This document shows positions 51,967 to 61,175 of a DNA stretch of 64,000 nucleotides, one piece after another. Made by a program: the position numbers and the translations under genes. This DNA comes from Flavobacteriales bacterium (lineage in GTDB: Bacteria > Bacteroidota > Bacteroidia > Flavobacteriales_E > Vicingaceae): positions 1-64,000 of the forward strand of contig JACJZA010000009.1 in the NCBI GenBank assembly GCA_020635825.1. Direction: 5' to 3'. The notes under the pieces were generated by a model. That model saw nothing but the letters and a program-made list of their open reading frames with translations, did no database searches and had not been told where the DNA came from. Numbering within the stretch: position 1 is the first letter of the stretch; every line of letters begins with the position of its first letter.

Positions 51967-52788
51967 ATGGAAAACATAATTAATCCAATCTATTTAGATC
52001 AAGATAAAGTACTTGAACTAAAACAACAATTTGAAACTGCAAAACCATGCAAACATGTGGTTTTACCTAATTTCTTAAACGAGGAGTTTGCAACTTCTTT
52101 GTATGAGAATTTCCCTAAAATGGACATTTTAAATGTGAAACGTAAAAGCATAAATGAAAATAAAAATGAAGATTACCACTTCGAGCGTTTTCATCCGGAT
52201 TTTACCAAAATTAAAAATGCACTTGCCAATCCTGATTTTATTAAAAATGTAGAAATCATTACTGGTTTGACTGGTTTAGTAACTACAAATGATGCATTAG
52301 GAGCAGGTGTTCATCAAGGATCTAATGGAAGTTATGTTGATGTGCACATCGATTCTAACTTTAACCCAATGGAAAATCTTTGGAGAAGATTGAACTTGTT
52401 GGTGTATTTGAACAAAAACTGGAAACCAGAATACGGTGGAGATTTAGAATTGTGGGATCAAAAAATGACCAAATGTGAAGCAACTATTCCTTGCGATTGG
52501 AATAGAGCCGTAATCTTTTTAACCGACGAGACTACTCCTCACGGATATGGAAAAATATCTGTACCGGAAGGCGAAACTCGTAAATCATTTTACACTTACT
52601 ACTCTACTCCACCAGAAAAAGGTTTTAAATATGTGGATTCTCACTTTAAAGCCAGACCCGATGATGCTTTAGGAAAGAAAGTAGCCACCAATATTAAAGA
52701 ACCATTAAAACTAAATATCAAACGACTTTTGAAAAAATTAGGTATTACATCGCTTGATTTTCAAGATAAGAACAAGAAAAAATTCTAA
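51967..52788 (+). CDS. 2-oxoglutarate/Fe(II)-dependent oxygenase (prolyl 4-hydroxylase-like)
   Basis: 273 residues. The iron ligands are seen in GVHQGSN...YVDVHIDSNF (HxD) and in TDETTPHGYG (distal His), and the 2-oxoglutarate-binding Arg in GETRKSFYTYY. The double-stranded beta-helix pattern fits the prolyl 4-hydroxylase-like group (RLNLLVYLNKNW, YGGDLELWD). The substrate, protein or small molecule, is unknown. The stop TAA overlaps the ATG of the ABC transporter gene by one base, so the two are translated together, which suggests that the transporter exports or depends on the oxygenase product. Confidence 0.88.
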   Translation: MENIINPIYLDQDKVLELKQQFETAKPCKHVVLPNFLNEEFATSLYENFPKMDILNVKRKSINENKNEDYHFERFHPDFTKIKNALANPDFIKNVEIITGLTGLVTTNDALGAGVHQGSNGSYVDVHIDSNFNPMENLWRRLNLLVYLNKNWKPEYGGDLELWDQKMTKCEATIPCDWNRAVIFLTDETTPHGYGKISVPEGETRKSFYTYYSTPPEKGFKYVDSHFKARPDDALGKKVATNIKEPLKLNIKRLLKKLGITSLDFQDKNKKKF

Positions 52789-54572
52789 TGGCAAAAAGAC
52801 AACGACCAAAATTTTCGAAAGAAGCAACGCGTAAGGCAATGCGTGTTTTTAAATACATCAAACCATTCAGAGTTCCTTTTGTTTTTGGATTCATCATTTT
52901 GGTTTTTTCAACTGTTGCCATGTTGGCTTTTCCTAGAATTTTAGGTAACTTGATGGATGCAGTTAAAAGTGCTTCAGATAAAGAAGTAACTTACTTCATC
53001 CAATTATTAATCGGTTTGTTTTTTGTAATTGGTGTTTCTGCGTTTTTAAGAATTTATTTGTTCGGAATTGTTGCTCACAAATCCTTAGCACTCTTAAAAA
53101 CTGAAACCTATAAACATTTAATCTCCTCACCTATGAGTTTCTTTTCTCAAAAAAGAGTAGGAGAATTAAGTAGTAGAATTAGCAACGATATTTCTTTATT
53201 ACAAGAAACTTTTACCATTACCATTGCTGAGTTAATTCGTCAAATTATTACCATTCCTGTTGGTTTATTTTTCTTAATCTACATATCCGGAAGGTTGACT
53301 GTTTTTATCATTGCTGTAATACCTGTTATTGCTATTATTGGGATTTTCTTCGGTAAATTCATTAAAAAACTTTCTGTTGAAGCACAAGATGACATTACAG
53401 AATCTACCAAAGTGGTGGATGAAACTTTACATGGTATTGCAAGCGTAAAAGCTTATGCTAATGAGTTTTTTGAATTAATTCGATACAACAAAAGCATCAA
53501 TCAGTCAGTTAACACATCGATAAAAAGAGCGAAGTGGAGAGGTGCTTTTATTGGCTTAATCATGTTTGTGGCAGGTTCTGCTTTAATGGCTATTGTATGG
53601 TATGGTTTGTATATGGTAGCCGAAAATGAAGTAGATCCAAGCAAGGGAATTACCATTGGTGAACTATTACAATTTGCTTTATATGCTGCTTTTATTGGGG
53701 TTTCATTTGGAGGAACAGCTGATTTATTTTCGCAACTGCAAAAAGCAATTGGAGCTACCGAAAGCTTAATGGATATATTGGAAGAAAAAACAGAAAATAT
53801 CTCTTTAGAAAAACCAAAAGTCATTGAAATTGAAGGAAATGTAACTTTTGAAAACGTAAACTTCTCCTACCCTTCTCGTAGAGACATTGAAGTATTGAAA
53901 AACATTTCATTTAAGTTAGAAAAAGGAAAACAAATTGCTTTTGTTGGTCCATCTGGTGCAGGAAAATCGACCATTGCATCTTTAATTTTCGGCTTTTACA
54001 ACCCTACAGGCGGAGCAATAAAAATTGATGATAAAAACTTATCGGATTATCATTTATCTGAAATAAGAAGCCAAATGGCATTGGTACCACAAGAAGTATT
54101 ATTGTTTGGTGGAACCATTAAAGAAAACATTGAATACGGAAAGCCTGGCGCAACAGACGAAGAAATTTTTGAAGCGGCAAAAAAAGCGAATGCTCTTGAA
54201 TTTATTGAAAGTTTCCCTGAAAAATTTGAAACTATTGTGGGTGATAGAGGAATACAACTGAGTGGTGGACAAAAACAACGTGTAGCTATTGCCAGAGCTA
54301 TTTTAAGAGATCCTTCTATTTTGGTATTGGATGAAGCAACAAGCGCCTTAGATACCGGAAGCGAACGTTTGGTACAAGAAGCATTAGAACGCTTAATGGA
54401 AGGACGTACTTCTATTGTAATTGCACATAGATTGAGTACCATTAAAAATGCCGATAAAATTATGGTATTGGAAAATGGAAAAATTAAAGAAAGTGGTACC
54501 CACAAAGAGTTGATGGAAAAAGAAAATGGTATTTATAAGAATTTAAGTACCATACAGTTGGCGGCGGTTTAA
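52788..54572 (+). CDS. ABC exporter, fused membrane and ATPase domains (MsbA-like)
   Basis: 594 residues. Six membrane helices in residues 30-330 are followed by an ATPase domain: Walker A PSGAGKSTIASLI (near 388), Q-loop ALVPQEVLLFGG, signature LSGGQKQRVAIARA, Walker B ILVLDEATSALD, and H-loop VIAHRLSTI. This is the half-transporter type that works as a homodimer, like MsbA or bacterial multidrug exporters. The substrate is unknown; lipids, lipopolysaccharide precursors or peptides are possible. It overlaps the oxygenase by one base. Confidence 0.95.
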   Translation: MAKRQRPKFSKEATRKAMRVFKYIKPFRVPFVFGFIILVFSTVAMLAFPRILGNLMDAVKSASDKEVTYFIQLLIGLFFVIGVSAFLRIYLFGIVAHKSLALLKTETYKHLISSPMSFFSQKRVGELSSRISNDISLLQETFTITIAELIRQIITIPVGLFFLIYISGRLTVFIIAVIPVIAIIGIFFGKFIKKLSVEAQDDITESTKVVDETLHGIASVKAYANEFFELIRYNKSINQSVNTSIKRAKWRGAFIGLIMFVAGSALMAIVWYGLYMVAENEVDPSKGITIGELLQFALYAAFIGVSFGGTADLFSQLQKAIGATESLMDILEEKTENISLEKPKVIEIEGNVTFENVNFSYPSRRDIEVLKNISFKLEKGKQIAFVGPSGAGKSTIASLIFGFYNPTGGAIKIDDKNLSDYHLSEIRSQMALVPQEVLLFGGTIKENIEYGKPGATDEEIFEAAKKANALEFIESFPEKFETIVGDRGIQLSGGQKQRVAIARAILRDPSILVLDEATSALDTGSERLVQEALERLMEGRTSIVIAHRLSTIKNADKIMVLENGKIKESGTHKELMEKENGIYKNLSTIQLAAV

Positions 54573-54695
54573 AAACTAATTTACCGTTAATTTTAATTAT
54601 CTACCTTTAAATAAATAGAACTTATATTTTTTCAATTTTTTTAAAACATCTTTCACTAATATTATTAACTTTTCATTTGATTTTTTATAAAACTT

Positions 54696-55877
54696 ATGGT
54701 TTCTAAAAAGAGCATACTTCTATTAATTGCACTATTTTGCTTCTTTTTTTCAAAAGCACAAATTGAAAATGAAATAAAATCATTTAATGATAGTACTGAC
54801 ATTATTGTTAATAATGGACGTAAAATGATTGTTCAATCAATTATTAGTAATGAAAATTCAAAATCCATTGAAATATATAATTATTTACAAAATACTGTTA
54901 AAGGTAAAGGTTATGCCGCTTTTTATTATGGTGAAGATTTGAATATAAATTTATTACTCTCAAACTGGAAAGAATGGATAAATAAAGCGAAATTATATAA
55001 TAAATATTCTAATTCATATTGCCATCCCAATGCTTATCCAATATCTCGAATAATTTTTGATGAATTAATAAAAAAGAATGACTCAATTGTAAACTTATTG
55101 GAAAACTCATCATTAAATAATGAAGATAAACAAATAATCAGAATTTATTTATATTATATAAAAATAGGAATGACTGATGATTTATATTCTAAAATGTTAG
55201 TTGAATTTAATAAAGAATATCCTAATACTAGTTATGCCGATTTTTTAAAATTCTATTTACCAGGTAAAAACACTAAAACATCTTTTGGTTTTTCAATTGG
55301 AGCTAGAGCATTATTTTTTACTGAAAACTTAAATAAAAAATTCAATGCAGAACCTGGTTTTTTAATGTCCATTAATTTAAATATATATAGAGTTTTTTCT
55401 TCATTGTATTTAAATGGAGGTTCTTTATATTTAACTACCCCCTTTTCAACATATAATGGTAAAGACACACTTAACTTCAATAAAAATGAAAGATTTTCAT
55501 CATTCCAAGGTGGTGTTTATTTAGGGTACTTTTTATTAAGAAATAATAAGTTTCACATTGCTCCTTTTATAAACTTATCTGGTGGCTATCTTGAGAGTAC
55601 TAAATTTAATTCAAATAATAAGGATGATGATGGTGACATTAAAATATACAGCAGTTTTATTTATGGTTCAGGTATCCATACAGAAATAAAAATATGGGAA
55701 TTCAAAAGTAGAAATCAAAGTTTATACTATCAAAATTATGGGTTAATTGATAGCCATATTAGTCTAAAAATAGATTCAGGTTTTGACTTAATTGCTTCCT
55801 CTAATTACAACAATAATTATAAAGGAAATATAGGATACATTAATGTAGGATTAGTTTGGGCTTGGGGAAATTTTTAA
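54696..55877 (+). CDS. Exported protein with C-terminal beta-barrel-like domain, unknown function
   Basis: 393 residues. A signal peptide (residues 1-22, ending FFSKAQ) is followed by a helical domain up to about residue 195 (ISNENSKSIEIYNYLQN, IIRIYLYYIKIG) and then antiparallel strands (GFSIGARALFFTE, FSSFQGGVYLGYFLLRN, HIAPFINLSGGYL, GNIGYINVGLVWAWGNF), ending in an aromatic residue as outer-membrane barrels do. I recognise no family. The gene is AT-rich, stands alone with a 123-base gap upstream (nothing clear seen in it), and converges with moxR at a 6-base gap. Confidence 0.78.
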   Translation: MVSKKSILLLIALFCFFFSKAQIENEIKSFNDSTDIIVNNGRKMIVQSIISNENSKSIEIYNYLQNTVKGKGYAAFYYGEDLNINLLLSNWKEWINKAKLYNKYSNSYCHPNAYPISRIIFDELIKKNDSIVNLLENSSLNNEDKQIIRIYLYYIKIGMTDDLYSKMLVEFNKEYPNTSYADFLKFYLPGKNTKTSFGFSIGARALFFTENLNKKFNAEPGFLMSINLNIYRVFSSLYLNGGSLYLTTPFSTYNGKDTLNFNKNERFSSFQGGVYLGYFLLRNNKFHIAPFINLSGGYLESTKFNSNNKDDDGDIKIYSSFIYGSGIHTEIKIWEFKSRNQSLYYQNYGLIDSHISLKIDSGFDLIASSNYNNNYKGNIGYINVGLVWAWGNF

Positions 55878-55883
55878 CGAAAA

Positions 55884-56855
55884 TTACAGCAAACTCTCAA
55901 TTATTTTCTCAATAGAATAGCCGTCAGCTTCAGCTTTATAGTTACGAACAATACGGTGGCGTAAAATAGGTTCTGCAACCGCTTTTACATCTTCAATATC
56001 CGGTGCAAATTTCCCGTTAATGGCTGCATGGCATTTTGCTCCAATTACTAAATATTGTGAAGCTCTAGGTCCTGCTCCCCAGCTCAAATAATTGTTTACG
56101 GTTTCTGGAGCATATTCATTCCCAGCACGAGTACTCGAAGCTAGTTTAACAGCATACTCCACCACATTATCAGTTACCGGCATTTTACGAATTAAATTTT
56201 GGAAGAAAATAATTTCTTCCGCATTCATAATGTGCTGTACATTGGTATGAATATCAGTGGTCGTGTTTTTTACAATCGCTAACTCTTCTGCATATTTAGG
56301 GTAATCTACCCAAATGTTAAACATAAAACGGTCGAGCTGCGCTTCTGGCAAAGGATAAGTTCCTTCCTGCTCTATCGGGTTTTGTGTTGCTAAAACAAAA
56401 AAAGGATTATCTAATTTGTATTGATGCCCGGCAGCTGTTACTGTTTTTTCCTGCATTGCCTCTAACAATGCCGATTGAGTTTTAGGAGGTGTACGGTTAA
56501 TCTCATCAGCCAAAATCATATTGGCAAACAAAGGTCCTTTAATGAATTTAAAGTTTTTGTTCTCATCCAATATTTCAGAACCGATAATGTCAGATGGCAT
56601 CAAATCGGGTGTAAATTGAATACGATTAAATGACAATCCTAAAGCATCTGAAATGGTGTTAATCAATAATGTTTTGGCTAATCCTGGCACACCTACTAAC
56701 AAACAATGTCCACGGCTAAAAACAGAAATTAATACATTTTTAATCACTTCATCTTGTCCTACAATTACTTTTCCTATTTCTTTAGTCAATAAATTGTATT
56801 TCTCAACAAAAGCATTGATTGCTTCCACATCTGATGTATATTGATTTTCTGCCAT
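55884..56855 (-). CDS. MoxR-family AAA+ ATPase
   Basis: 323 residues. Walker A LLVGVPGLAKTLLINT (GxPGxAKT, near 53-65), Walker B MILADEINRTPPKTQSALLEAMQE and sensor 1 FVLATQNPIEQEGTYPLPEAQ are as in MoxR proteins. GAGPRASQYLV is the C-terminal signature. MoxR ATPases act as chaperones that mature or activate metal- or VWA-domain proteins, often in the envelope; no VWA gene is in the window. It is the last gene of the run starting at guaB, 37 bases after the SurA-like gene. Confidence 0.93.
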   Translation of the reverse strand: MAENQYTSDVEAINAFVEKYNLLTKEIGKVIVGQDEVIKNVLISVFSRGHCLLVGVPGLAKTLLINTISDALGLSFNRIQFTPDLMPSDIIGSEILDENKNFKFIKGPLFANMILADEINRTPPKTQSALLEAMQEKTVTAAGHQYKLDNPFFVLATQNPIEQEGTYPLPEAQLDRFMFNIWVDYPKYAEELAIVKNTTTDIHTNVQHIMNAEEIIFFQNLIRKMPVTDNVVEYAVKLASSTRAGNEYAPETVNNYLSWGAGPRASQYLVIGAKCHAAINGKFAPDIEDVKAVAEPILRHRIVRNYKAEADGYSIEKIIESLL

Positions 56856-56892
56856 GTGTTTCTTTGTTAAAACCTAAAAATACTAAAAGTTA

Positions 56893-58248
56893 TTAATTGG
56901 TCCATTTATTATCGAAAGGACAATCTTTATACTCATCACTAATTTTAATAAATGTGATAGCTACTTTTCCTTTAATCCAATTAGCTATAATTTCATTTTG
57001 CTTACTGGCTAAAGCTGCTGTTTGTATTCTAGCATAATCAGTTTCAAACTTGGCTAAATGAGGTTCCGTTTTGCTAATTAACTTAATAATACGATAACCT
57101 TTTTTACCGTCAAAAGACTCAGCAGGAACCGGTTTTGAAACTTCACCGGGTTTCATATTATCAATAATGTAAAAAATTTGTGGATCCATGGCTTCAATAT
57201 CATAAACTGAAGTCCCTGTTTGAGGATTTACCATCAAACCATTACTGTTTTTGGTTTGTTTATCATCGGAATATTTAAAAGCTAATTCACCAAAAGTAAG
57301 CGTATCGTTACCAATTAAATTGTAAACACTATCAGCTTTTTGTTTTGCCAACAAAATTTCGTTTTCATCATCTTTTATTTTAATTAAAATATGGCGAGTA
57401 TTTATTTTCTGACCTCGTCGCTCAATTAATTGAATGATGTGATACCCAAATTGTGATTCAACAATCTCAGAAATAGTAGTTGTATTTTTTAATTTGAATG
57501 CCGCCGTTGAATATTCGGCAACTAAGTCTGCTCTACCTAAAAATCCTAATTCACCACCTTTTTTTGCAGAACCTTCATCCTCAGAATACAAAACTGCTAA
57601 AGTTGAAAATTGCTCCCCTTTAACAATTCGTTCTCTAATGCTATTCAAACGTTCTTTTGCATCAGTTCTAGCTGCTTCACTTTGTTTAGCATTAATTAAA
57701 ATTTGTGCCACCTCTACTTCTGAATTAACCATAGGAATACTGTCTTCAGGTAGTGAATTATAAAAGTTCTTTACCTCTTCAGGAGTTACTTTTACACCCC
57801 CTGTAATAGTACTTTGCATACTTTGAGCGATCAATTGTTCTTTAATGATTTCTCTAAACTCAGTTTTAATTTCAATCATACTCTTTTTATAATATTGCTC
57901 CAGCCTTTTTTCAGAACCTACTTGAGCAATAAAATAATCCAATCGTCTGTTCATTTCTGATTCTACTTGAGCTTCAGATACCTCAACAGAATCAATTTCT
58001 GCCTGATTAATTAATAATTTAGTAAATAGAAGTTCTTCAAAAATTTGGCACTTCTCTTCATTTCCCACCAAAACCCCTTGAGATTTAAGTGAGGCTATTT
58101 GATTTTCTATATCAGATTTTAAAATAATTTTATCACCTACAGTAGCCACAATTCCATCTATTACAGTTCCTTCTGTTTGGGAATAGCCATGTATTTGACT
58201 AAAAATTAAAAGAAATAATATAATCAGTTTATTGAGTTGATTCTTCAT
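56893..58248 (-). CDS. SurA-like periplasmic peptidyl-prolyl isomerase
   Basis: 451 residues from ATG 58246-58248 (MKNQLNKLIILFLLIFSQ); a TTG three codons upstream is also open. Signal peptide to residue 26, then a SurA N-terminal chaperone region (IDGIVATVGDKIILKSDIENQI) and two PpiC (parvulin) domains (VAQILINAKQSE...GGELGFLGRADLV and TRHILIKIKDDE...KSNGLMVNPQTG). SurA-type proteins help outer-membrane proteins to fold. It overlaps the lipoprotein gene upstream by 20 bases and is followed by moxR. Confidence 0.92.
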   Translation of the reverse strand: MKNQLNKLIILFLLIFSQIHGYSQTEGTVIDGIVATVGDKIILKSDIENQIASLKSQGVLVGNEEKCQIFEELLFTKLLINQAEIDSVEVSEAQVESEMNRRLDYFIAQVGSEKRLEQYYKKSMIEIKTEFREIIKEQLIAQSMQSTITGGVKVTPEEVKNFYNSLPEDSIPMVNSEVEVAQILINAKQSEAARTDAKERLNSIRERIVKGEQFSTLAVLYSEDEGSAKKGGELGFLGRADLVAEYSTAAFKLKNTTTISEIVESQFGYHIIQLIERRGQKINTRHILIKIKDDENEILLAKQKADSVYNLIGNDTLTFGELAFKYSDDKQTKNSNGLMVNPQTGTSVYDIEAMDPQIFYIIDNMKPGEVSKPVPAESFDGKKGYRIIKLISKTEPHLAKFETDYARIQTAALASKQNEIIANWIKGKVAITFIKISDEYKDCPFDNKWTN

Positions 58249-59098
58249 AAATTTCAAATTCTTTTTTTAGAATAGCTTCTTGGTATAAGTCTTTTTTGAT
58301 TGCATTTATAAGCTCTAATTTTCTTTTGTTTAAGATAATGTTTTTGATATTATATCGCTCAAAAGTTAATGGAGCCACATCCGATTCTAATTTATAGTCT
58401 TTTATGTGAACAAAATAATAAGATAATGAATCTTCGGTTTCAACATTTTTAATGTTTTTTAAATAATCTCTTTTATTACTTACTTGTAAAGGAACTTCTT
58501 TTAACACTTCATCAAACAATATCCACTCATCTTCATTTAAATGAAACTTTTCAGCAAATTGATGAACATAATCCGATAATTTTTTTTGGTCTTCTTCTTT
58601 TGTTGAGCGGTAAAGTTTTTTAATCTTCTTTAATTGTGGAGCATTTTTCGAAACCTTTATGTACCTTACTTTAACAATATCATCTTTTAGATTGAAGTTA
58701 TGTTTGTTATTATCATAATACTCCTTTATCTCCTGAGCTAACACTAATGTATCTAATCGCTGACTAATCATTTCTTCTTGATAAGTATAAATAATCAATG
58801 TGTTTCTATAATCATCCAACTGTTTTTTAAAATCTTTTTGTGATTCTTTTAAGTTAAGCTCAGCTTTTGCCAACATTAAATTCTCTTTAATCCATTTTTG
58901 AATATAATTATTGGCTATAGTAACACTGTCTTCAGGTGTAGATTTTTGAGGAATGATACCTACCAACTCATCAGGATATAAATATTTATCATTAACCCTA
59001 GCTATTGCTTTTTGCTCTTTATTTTTTTCAAATAGCTGACAAGAACTCACCATTAAAATAAGAAATGATAAAAGAATATAATGGTTAAGTTTTGTCAT
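58229..59098 (-). CDS. Lipoprotein resembling a SurA-type chaperone without a parvulin domain
   Basis: 289 residues. The signal peptide ends in a lipobox VSSC (Cys near residue 20). IARVNDKYLYPDELVGIIP is similar to the start of SurA/PrsA N-terminal domains. A long helical part (residues about 60-150, with KEYYDNNKHNF before VKVRYIKVSK) follows. The catalytic parvulin motifs are not visible, although a VRYIKV strand stands where a PpiC domain would begin. It is between two parvulin genes, so it is probably part of the same outer-membrane folding machinery. Its stop lies 20 bases inside the next gene. Confidence 0.78.
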   Translation of the reverse strand: MTKLNHYILLSFLILMVSSCQLFEKNKEQKAIARVNDKYLYPDELVGIIPQKSTPEDSVTIANNYIQKWIKENLMLAKAELNLKESQKDFKKQLDDYRNTLIIYTYQEEMISQRLDTLVLAQEIKEYYDNNKHNFNLKDDIVKVRYIKVSKNAPQLKKIKKLYRSTKEEDQKKLSDYVHQFAEKFHLNEDEWILFDEVLKEVPLQVSNKRDYLKNIKNVETEDSLSYYFVHIKDYKLESDVAPLTFERYNIKNIILNKRKLELINAIKKDLYQEAILKKEFEIYEESTQ

Positions 59099-59158
59099 TT
59101 TTAAAAAATCAAAAAGTTATAAAGAGCCGTGTTCTTTACAATTTAAGGTATTTGGAAT

Positions 59159-61147
59159 TTATTTTACCAGCTTTAAAACTTCTTTGTTTACGACAACTTC
59201 GTATTTATTCTTCAATTCATTCACCCATTCTTTTTCTAAGAAGTTTTGATAATCAGAAGTAACTGTTCCTCTAACCTCATTCAATTTTTTAGCTTCAGGT
59301 TTTAAAACTTCGTTTACTATCACCCAATTAACAGTTTTTCCGGCTTTGTCGTTTACTTTTTGAGTTGTTCCTTTTTCCCAATTGCATGCATCCACTAATT
59401 CATTTTGTCCTTTTTCAAACTTCCCTTCTTCAATATTTAAAGCTAACTGGCTATCAGTATTTACCATTTTAAGAATATCATCATTGGTGTATCCTTTTTT
59501 AGCTTTTTTCTTCAATATTTTCTCTACTTGAGATGCTACTGTTTCGTTATTACACTTATAAATAGTTACATCAACTCTTTCATTCCACATATAATTATTT
59601 TTATTTGTTTCGTAAAAGTTTTGCAATCCTGTTGTATCTTTTATTGCTTTACTCCAAACTTTTTCATCTGTTAAATCAAACAATAAAATACCATCTCTAT
59701 ATTCTTGAAGTAAAAGCTTATACTCCATATTGGTTTTAGGTAATCTTAACTCTTTAAATTCTAATGCTTTCTCCTCAACAGCATTATTATATTCTTTATT
59801 AATTTCTTCATCTAAGTTAAAGTTGGCATTTAACTTTCCTTTAGGTTGTTTCATAGCCATTCTTTCTGCGAACTCTTGTTGTGTGTATTCTAATTTTTCT
59901 CCATCATTTGCGTAAAAACCAAACATTACTTTATTTAATGATTTTACTCTATCAACAGACCAACTTCCTTCCGTCCATTCTTTTGGGTTTATTGCTTTAT
60001 AGAAATCATTTCGCTCAGCTAAATTTTCTTTAAAATTGTTTTCAGCTTTAATTCTATTAATTACTACTTCTTTACTCTTATTTGCTCTAGAATCTCTGCT
60101 TACTCTAGATTTTAAACTATTGTATAAATTTTCATAAGAATCTAATTCTGTCAATTCTAATCGTTGTATAATATGGAAACCAAAATCTGAACGAATAGGT
60201 GCAGAAATTTCTCCATCAGTCTTTAAGGCAAATGCCGCTTCTTCGAATTCAGGTACCATTTTACCTGTTCCGAAAGGAGCTAATTCACCACCTCTAGAGC
60301 CTGATTGTTTATCATCAGAATGTTGTTTTGCTAAATCCTTAAACTGTGAAGGGTCATTTTTTAACTTTTCATAAATTTCTTTGACTTTTTGTTCTTTTTG
60401 AGCAAGTGTCAATGAATCTGCATCTTTTTTACATGCAATCATAATGTGAGCAGCTCTCATGGTTCCTCTTGCAGGTCTTTTGTCTGTTACTTTTAAAATA
60501 TGGTAACCAAAACGGGTACGAACTGGCATCGACAATTCTCCTACTTTTAAATTATATGCTGCTGATTCAAAAGGATAAACCATATGTAAAGCTGAAAAGT
60601 AACCCAAATCACCTGCATTGCTTTTTGCCGATGGATCTTCAGAAACTTCTTTTGCCACTTTATCAAAGCTTTCACCTTTCATAATTCTAGCTCTTGCTTT
60701 CATTGCTTTATTATAAGCTGCTAAAGTATCTTTTGGAGAAGCATCGGGTCCTACCATAAATAAAATGTGACTCGCTTTCACATCCATTTTCATTCTTTCA
60801 TATGCTTCCTTAATTAAATTCTCTGTTACTTCTCTATCAGATAAATAAGGTTGAATTAATTGTTTTCTGTATCCTTCTAATTCTCCTAGAAAAGCTTTGG
60901 TTGTATCATATCCCAACTCTTCAGCTTCAGTTACTTTTAGTTTAAACTTAATATATAAGTCTAAATATTCATTTACAGCTTTCTCTGTTGCATTTCCCTC
61001 ATTCGTATTATTCTTGTTGAAGATAGCATTAAACTCAGATAAAAGAACTTCTTTTTTATTAATGGTCAATAAAACAGGGTCTTTCTCCTGTGCTTTAACA
61101 GAAATTGATAAAATTCCGATAAACAAAATCAAACTAATCTTTTTCAT
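59159..61147 (-). CDS. Periplasmic peptidyl-prolyl isomerase with two parvulin domains
   Basis: 662 residues. Signal peptide (residues 1-19, ending VKAQ). Two PpiC domains are visible: ASHILFMVGPDASP...AGDLGYFSALHMVYPF...FGYHILKVTDKRPA at about 130-225, and AAHIMIACKKDAD...GGELAPFGTGKMVPEF...FGFHIIQRLELTE at about 232-335. The C-terminal 300 residues are alpha/beta with Lys and Glu richness and no family that I can name. It probably isomerises prolines or acts as a chaperone for outer-membrane proteins. It begins 28 bases after guaB. Confidence 0.92.
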   Translation of the reverse strand: MKKISLILFIGILSISVKAQEKDPVLLTINKKEVLLSEFNAIFNKNNTNEGNATEKAVNEYLDLYIKFKLKVTEAEELGYDTTKAFLGELEGYRKQLIQPYLSDREVTENLIKEAYERMKMDVKASHILFMVGPDASPKDTLAAYNKAMKARARIMKGESFDKVAKEVSEDPSAKSNAGDLGYFSALHMVYPFESAAYNLKVGELSMPVRTRFGYHILKVTDKRPARGTMRAAHIMIACKKDADSLTLAQKEQKVKEIYEKLKNDPSQFKDLAKQHSDDKQSGSRGGELAPFGTGKMVPEFEEAAFALKTDGEISAPIRSDFGFHIIQRLELTELDSYENLYNSLKSRVSRDSRANKSKEVVINRIKAENNFKENLAERNDFYKAINPKEWTEGSWSVDRVKSLNKVMFGFYANDGEKLEYTQQEFAERMAMKQPKGKLNANFNLDEEINKEYNNAVEEKALEFKELRLPKTNMEYKLLLQEYRDGILLFDLTDEKVWSKAIKDTTGLQNFYETNKNNYMWNERVDVTIYKCNNETVASQVEKILKKKAKKGYTNDDILKMVNTDSQLALNIEEGKFEKGQNELVDACNWEKGTTQKVNDKAGKTVNWVIVNEVLKPEAKKLNEVRGTVTSDYQNFLEKEWVNELKNKYEVVVNKEVLKLVK

Positions 61148-61175
61148 TTTTTTTCTCTTTTTGTTTAAAATAACA

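Noticed and set aside
54050..54505. Open frame of 151 residues on the minus strand inside the ABC exporter gene
   Set aside because: It lies wholly antisense to the ATPase domain, whose motifs are complete; it has no start signal and no family motif.
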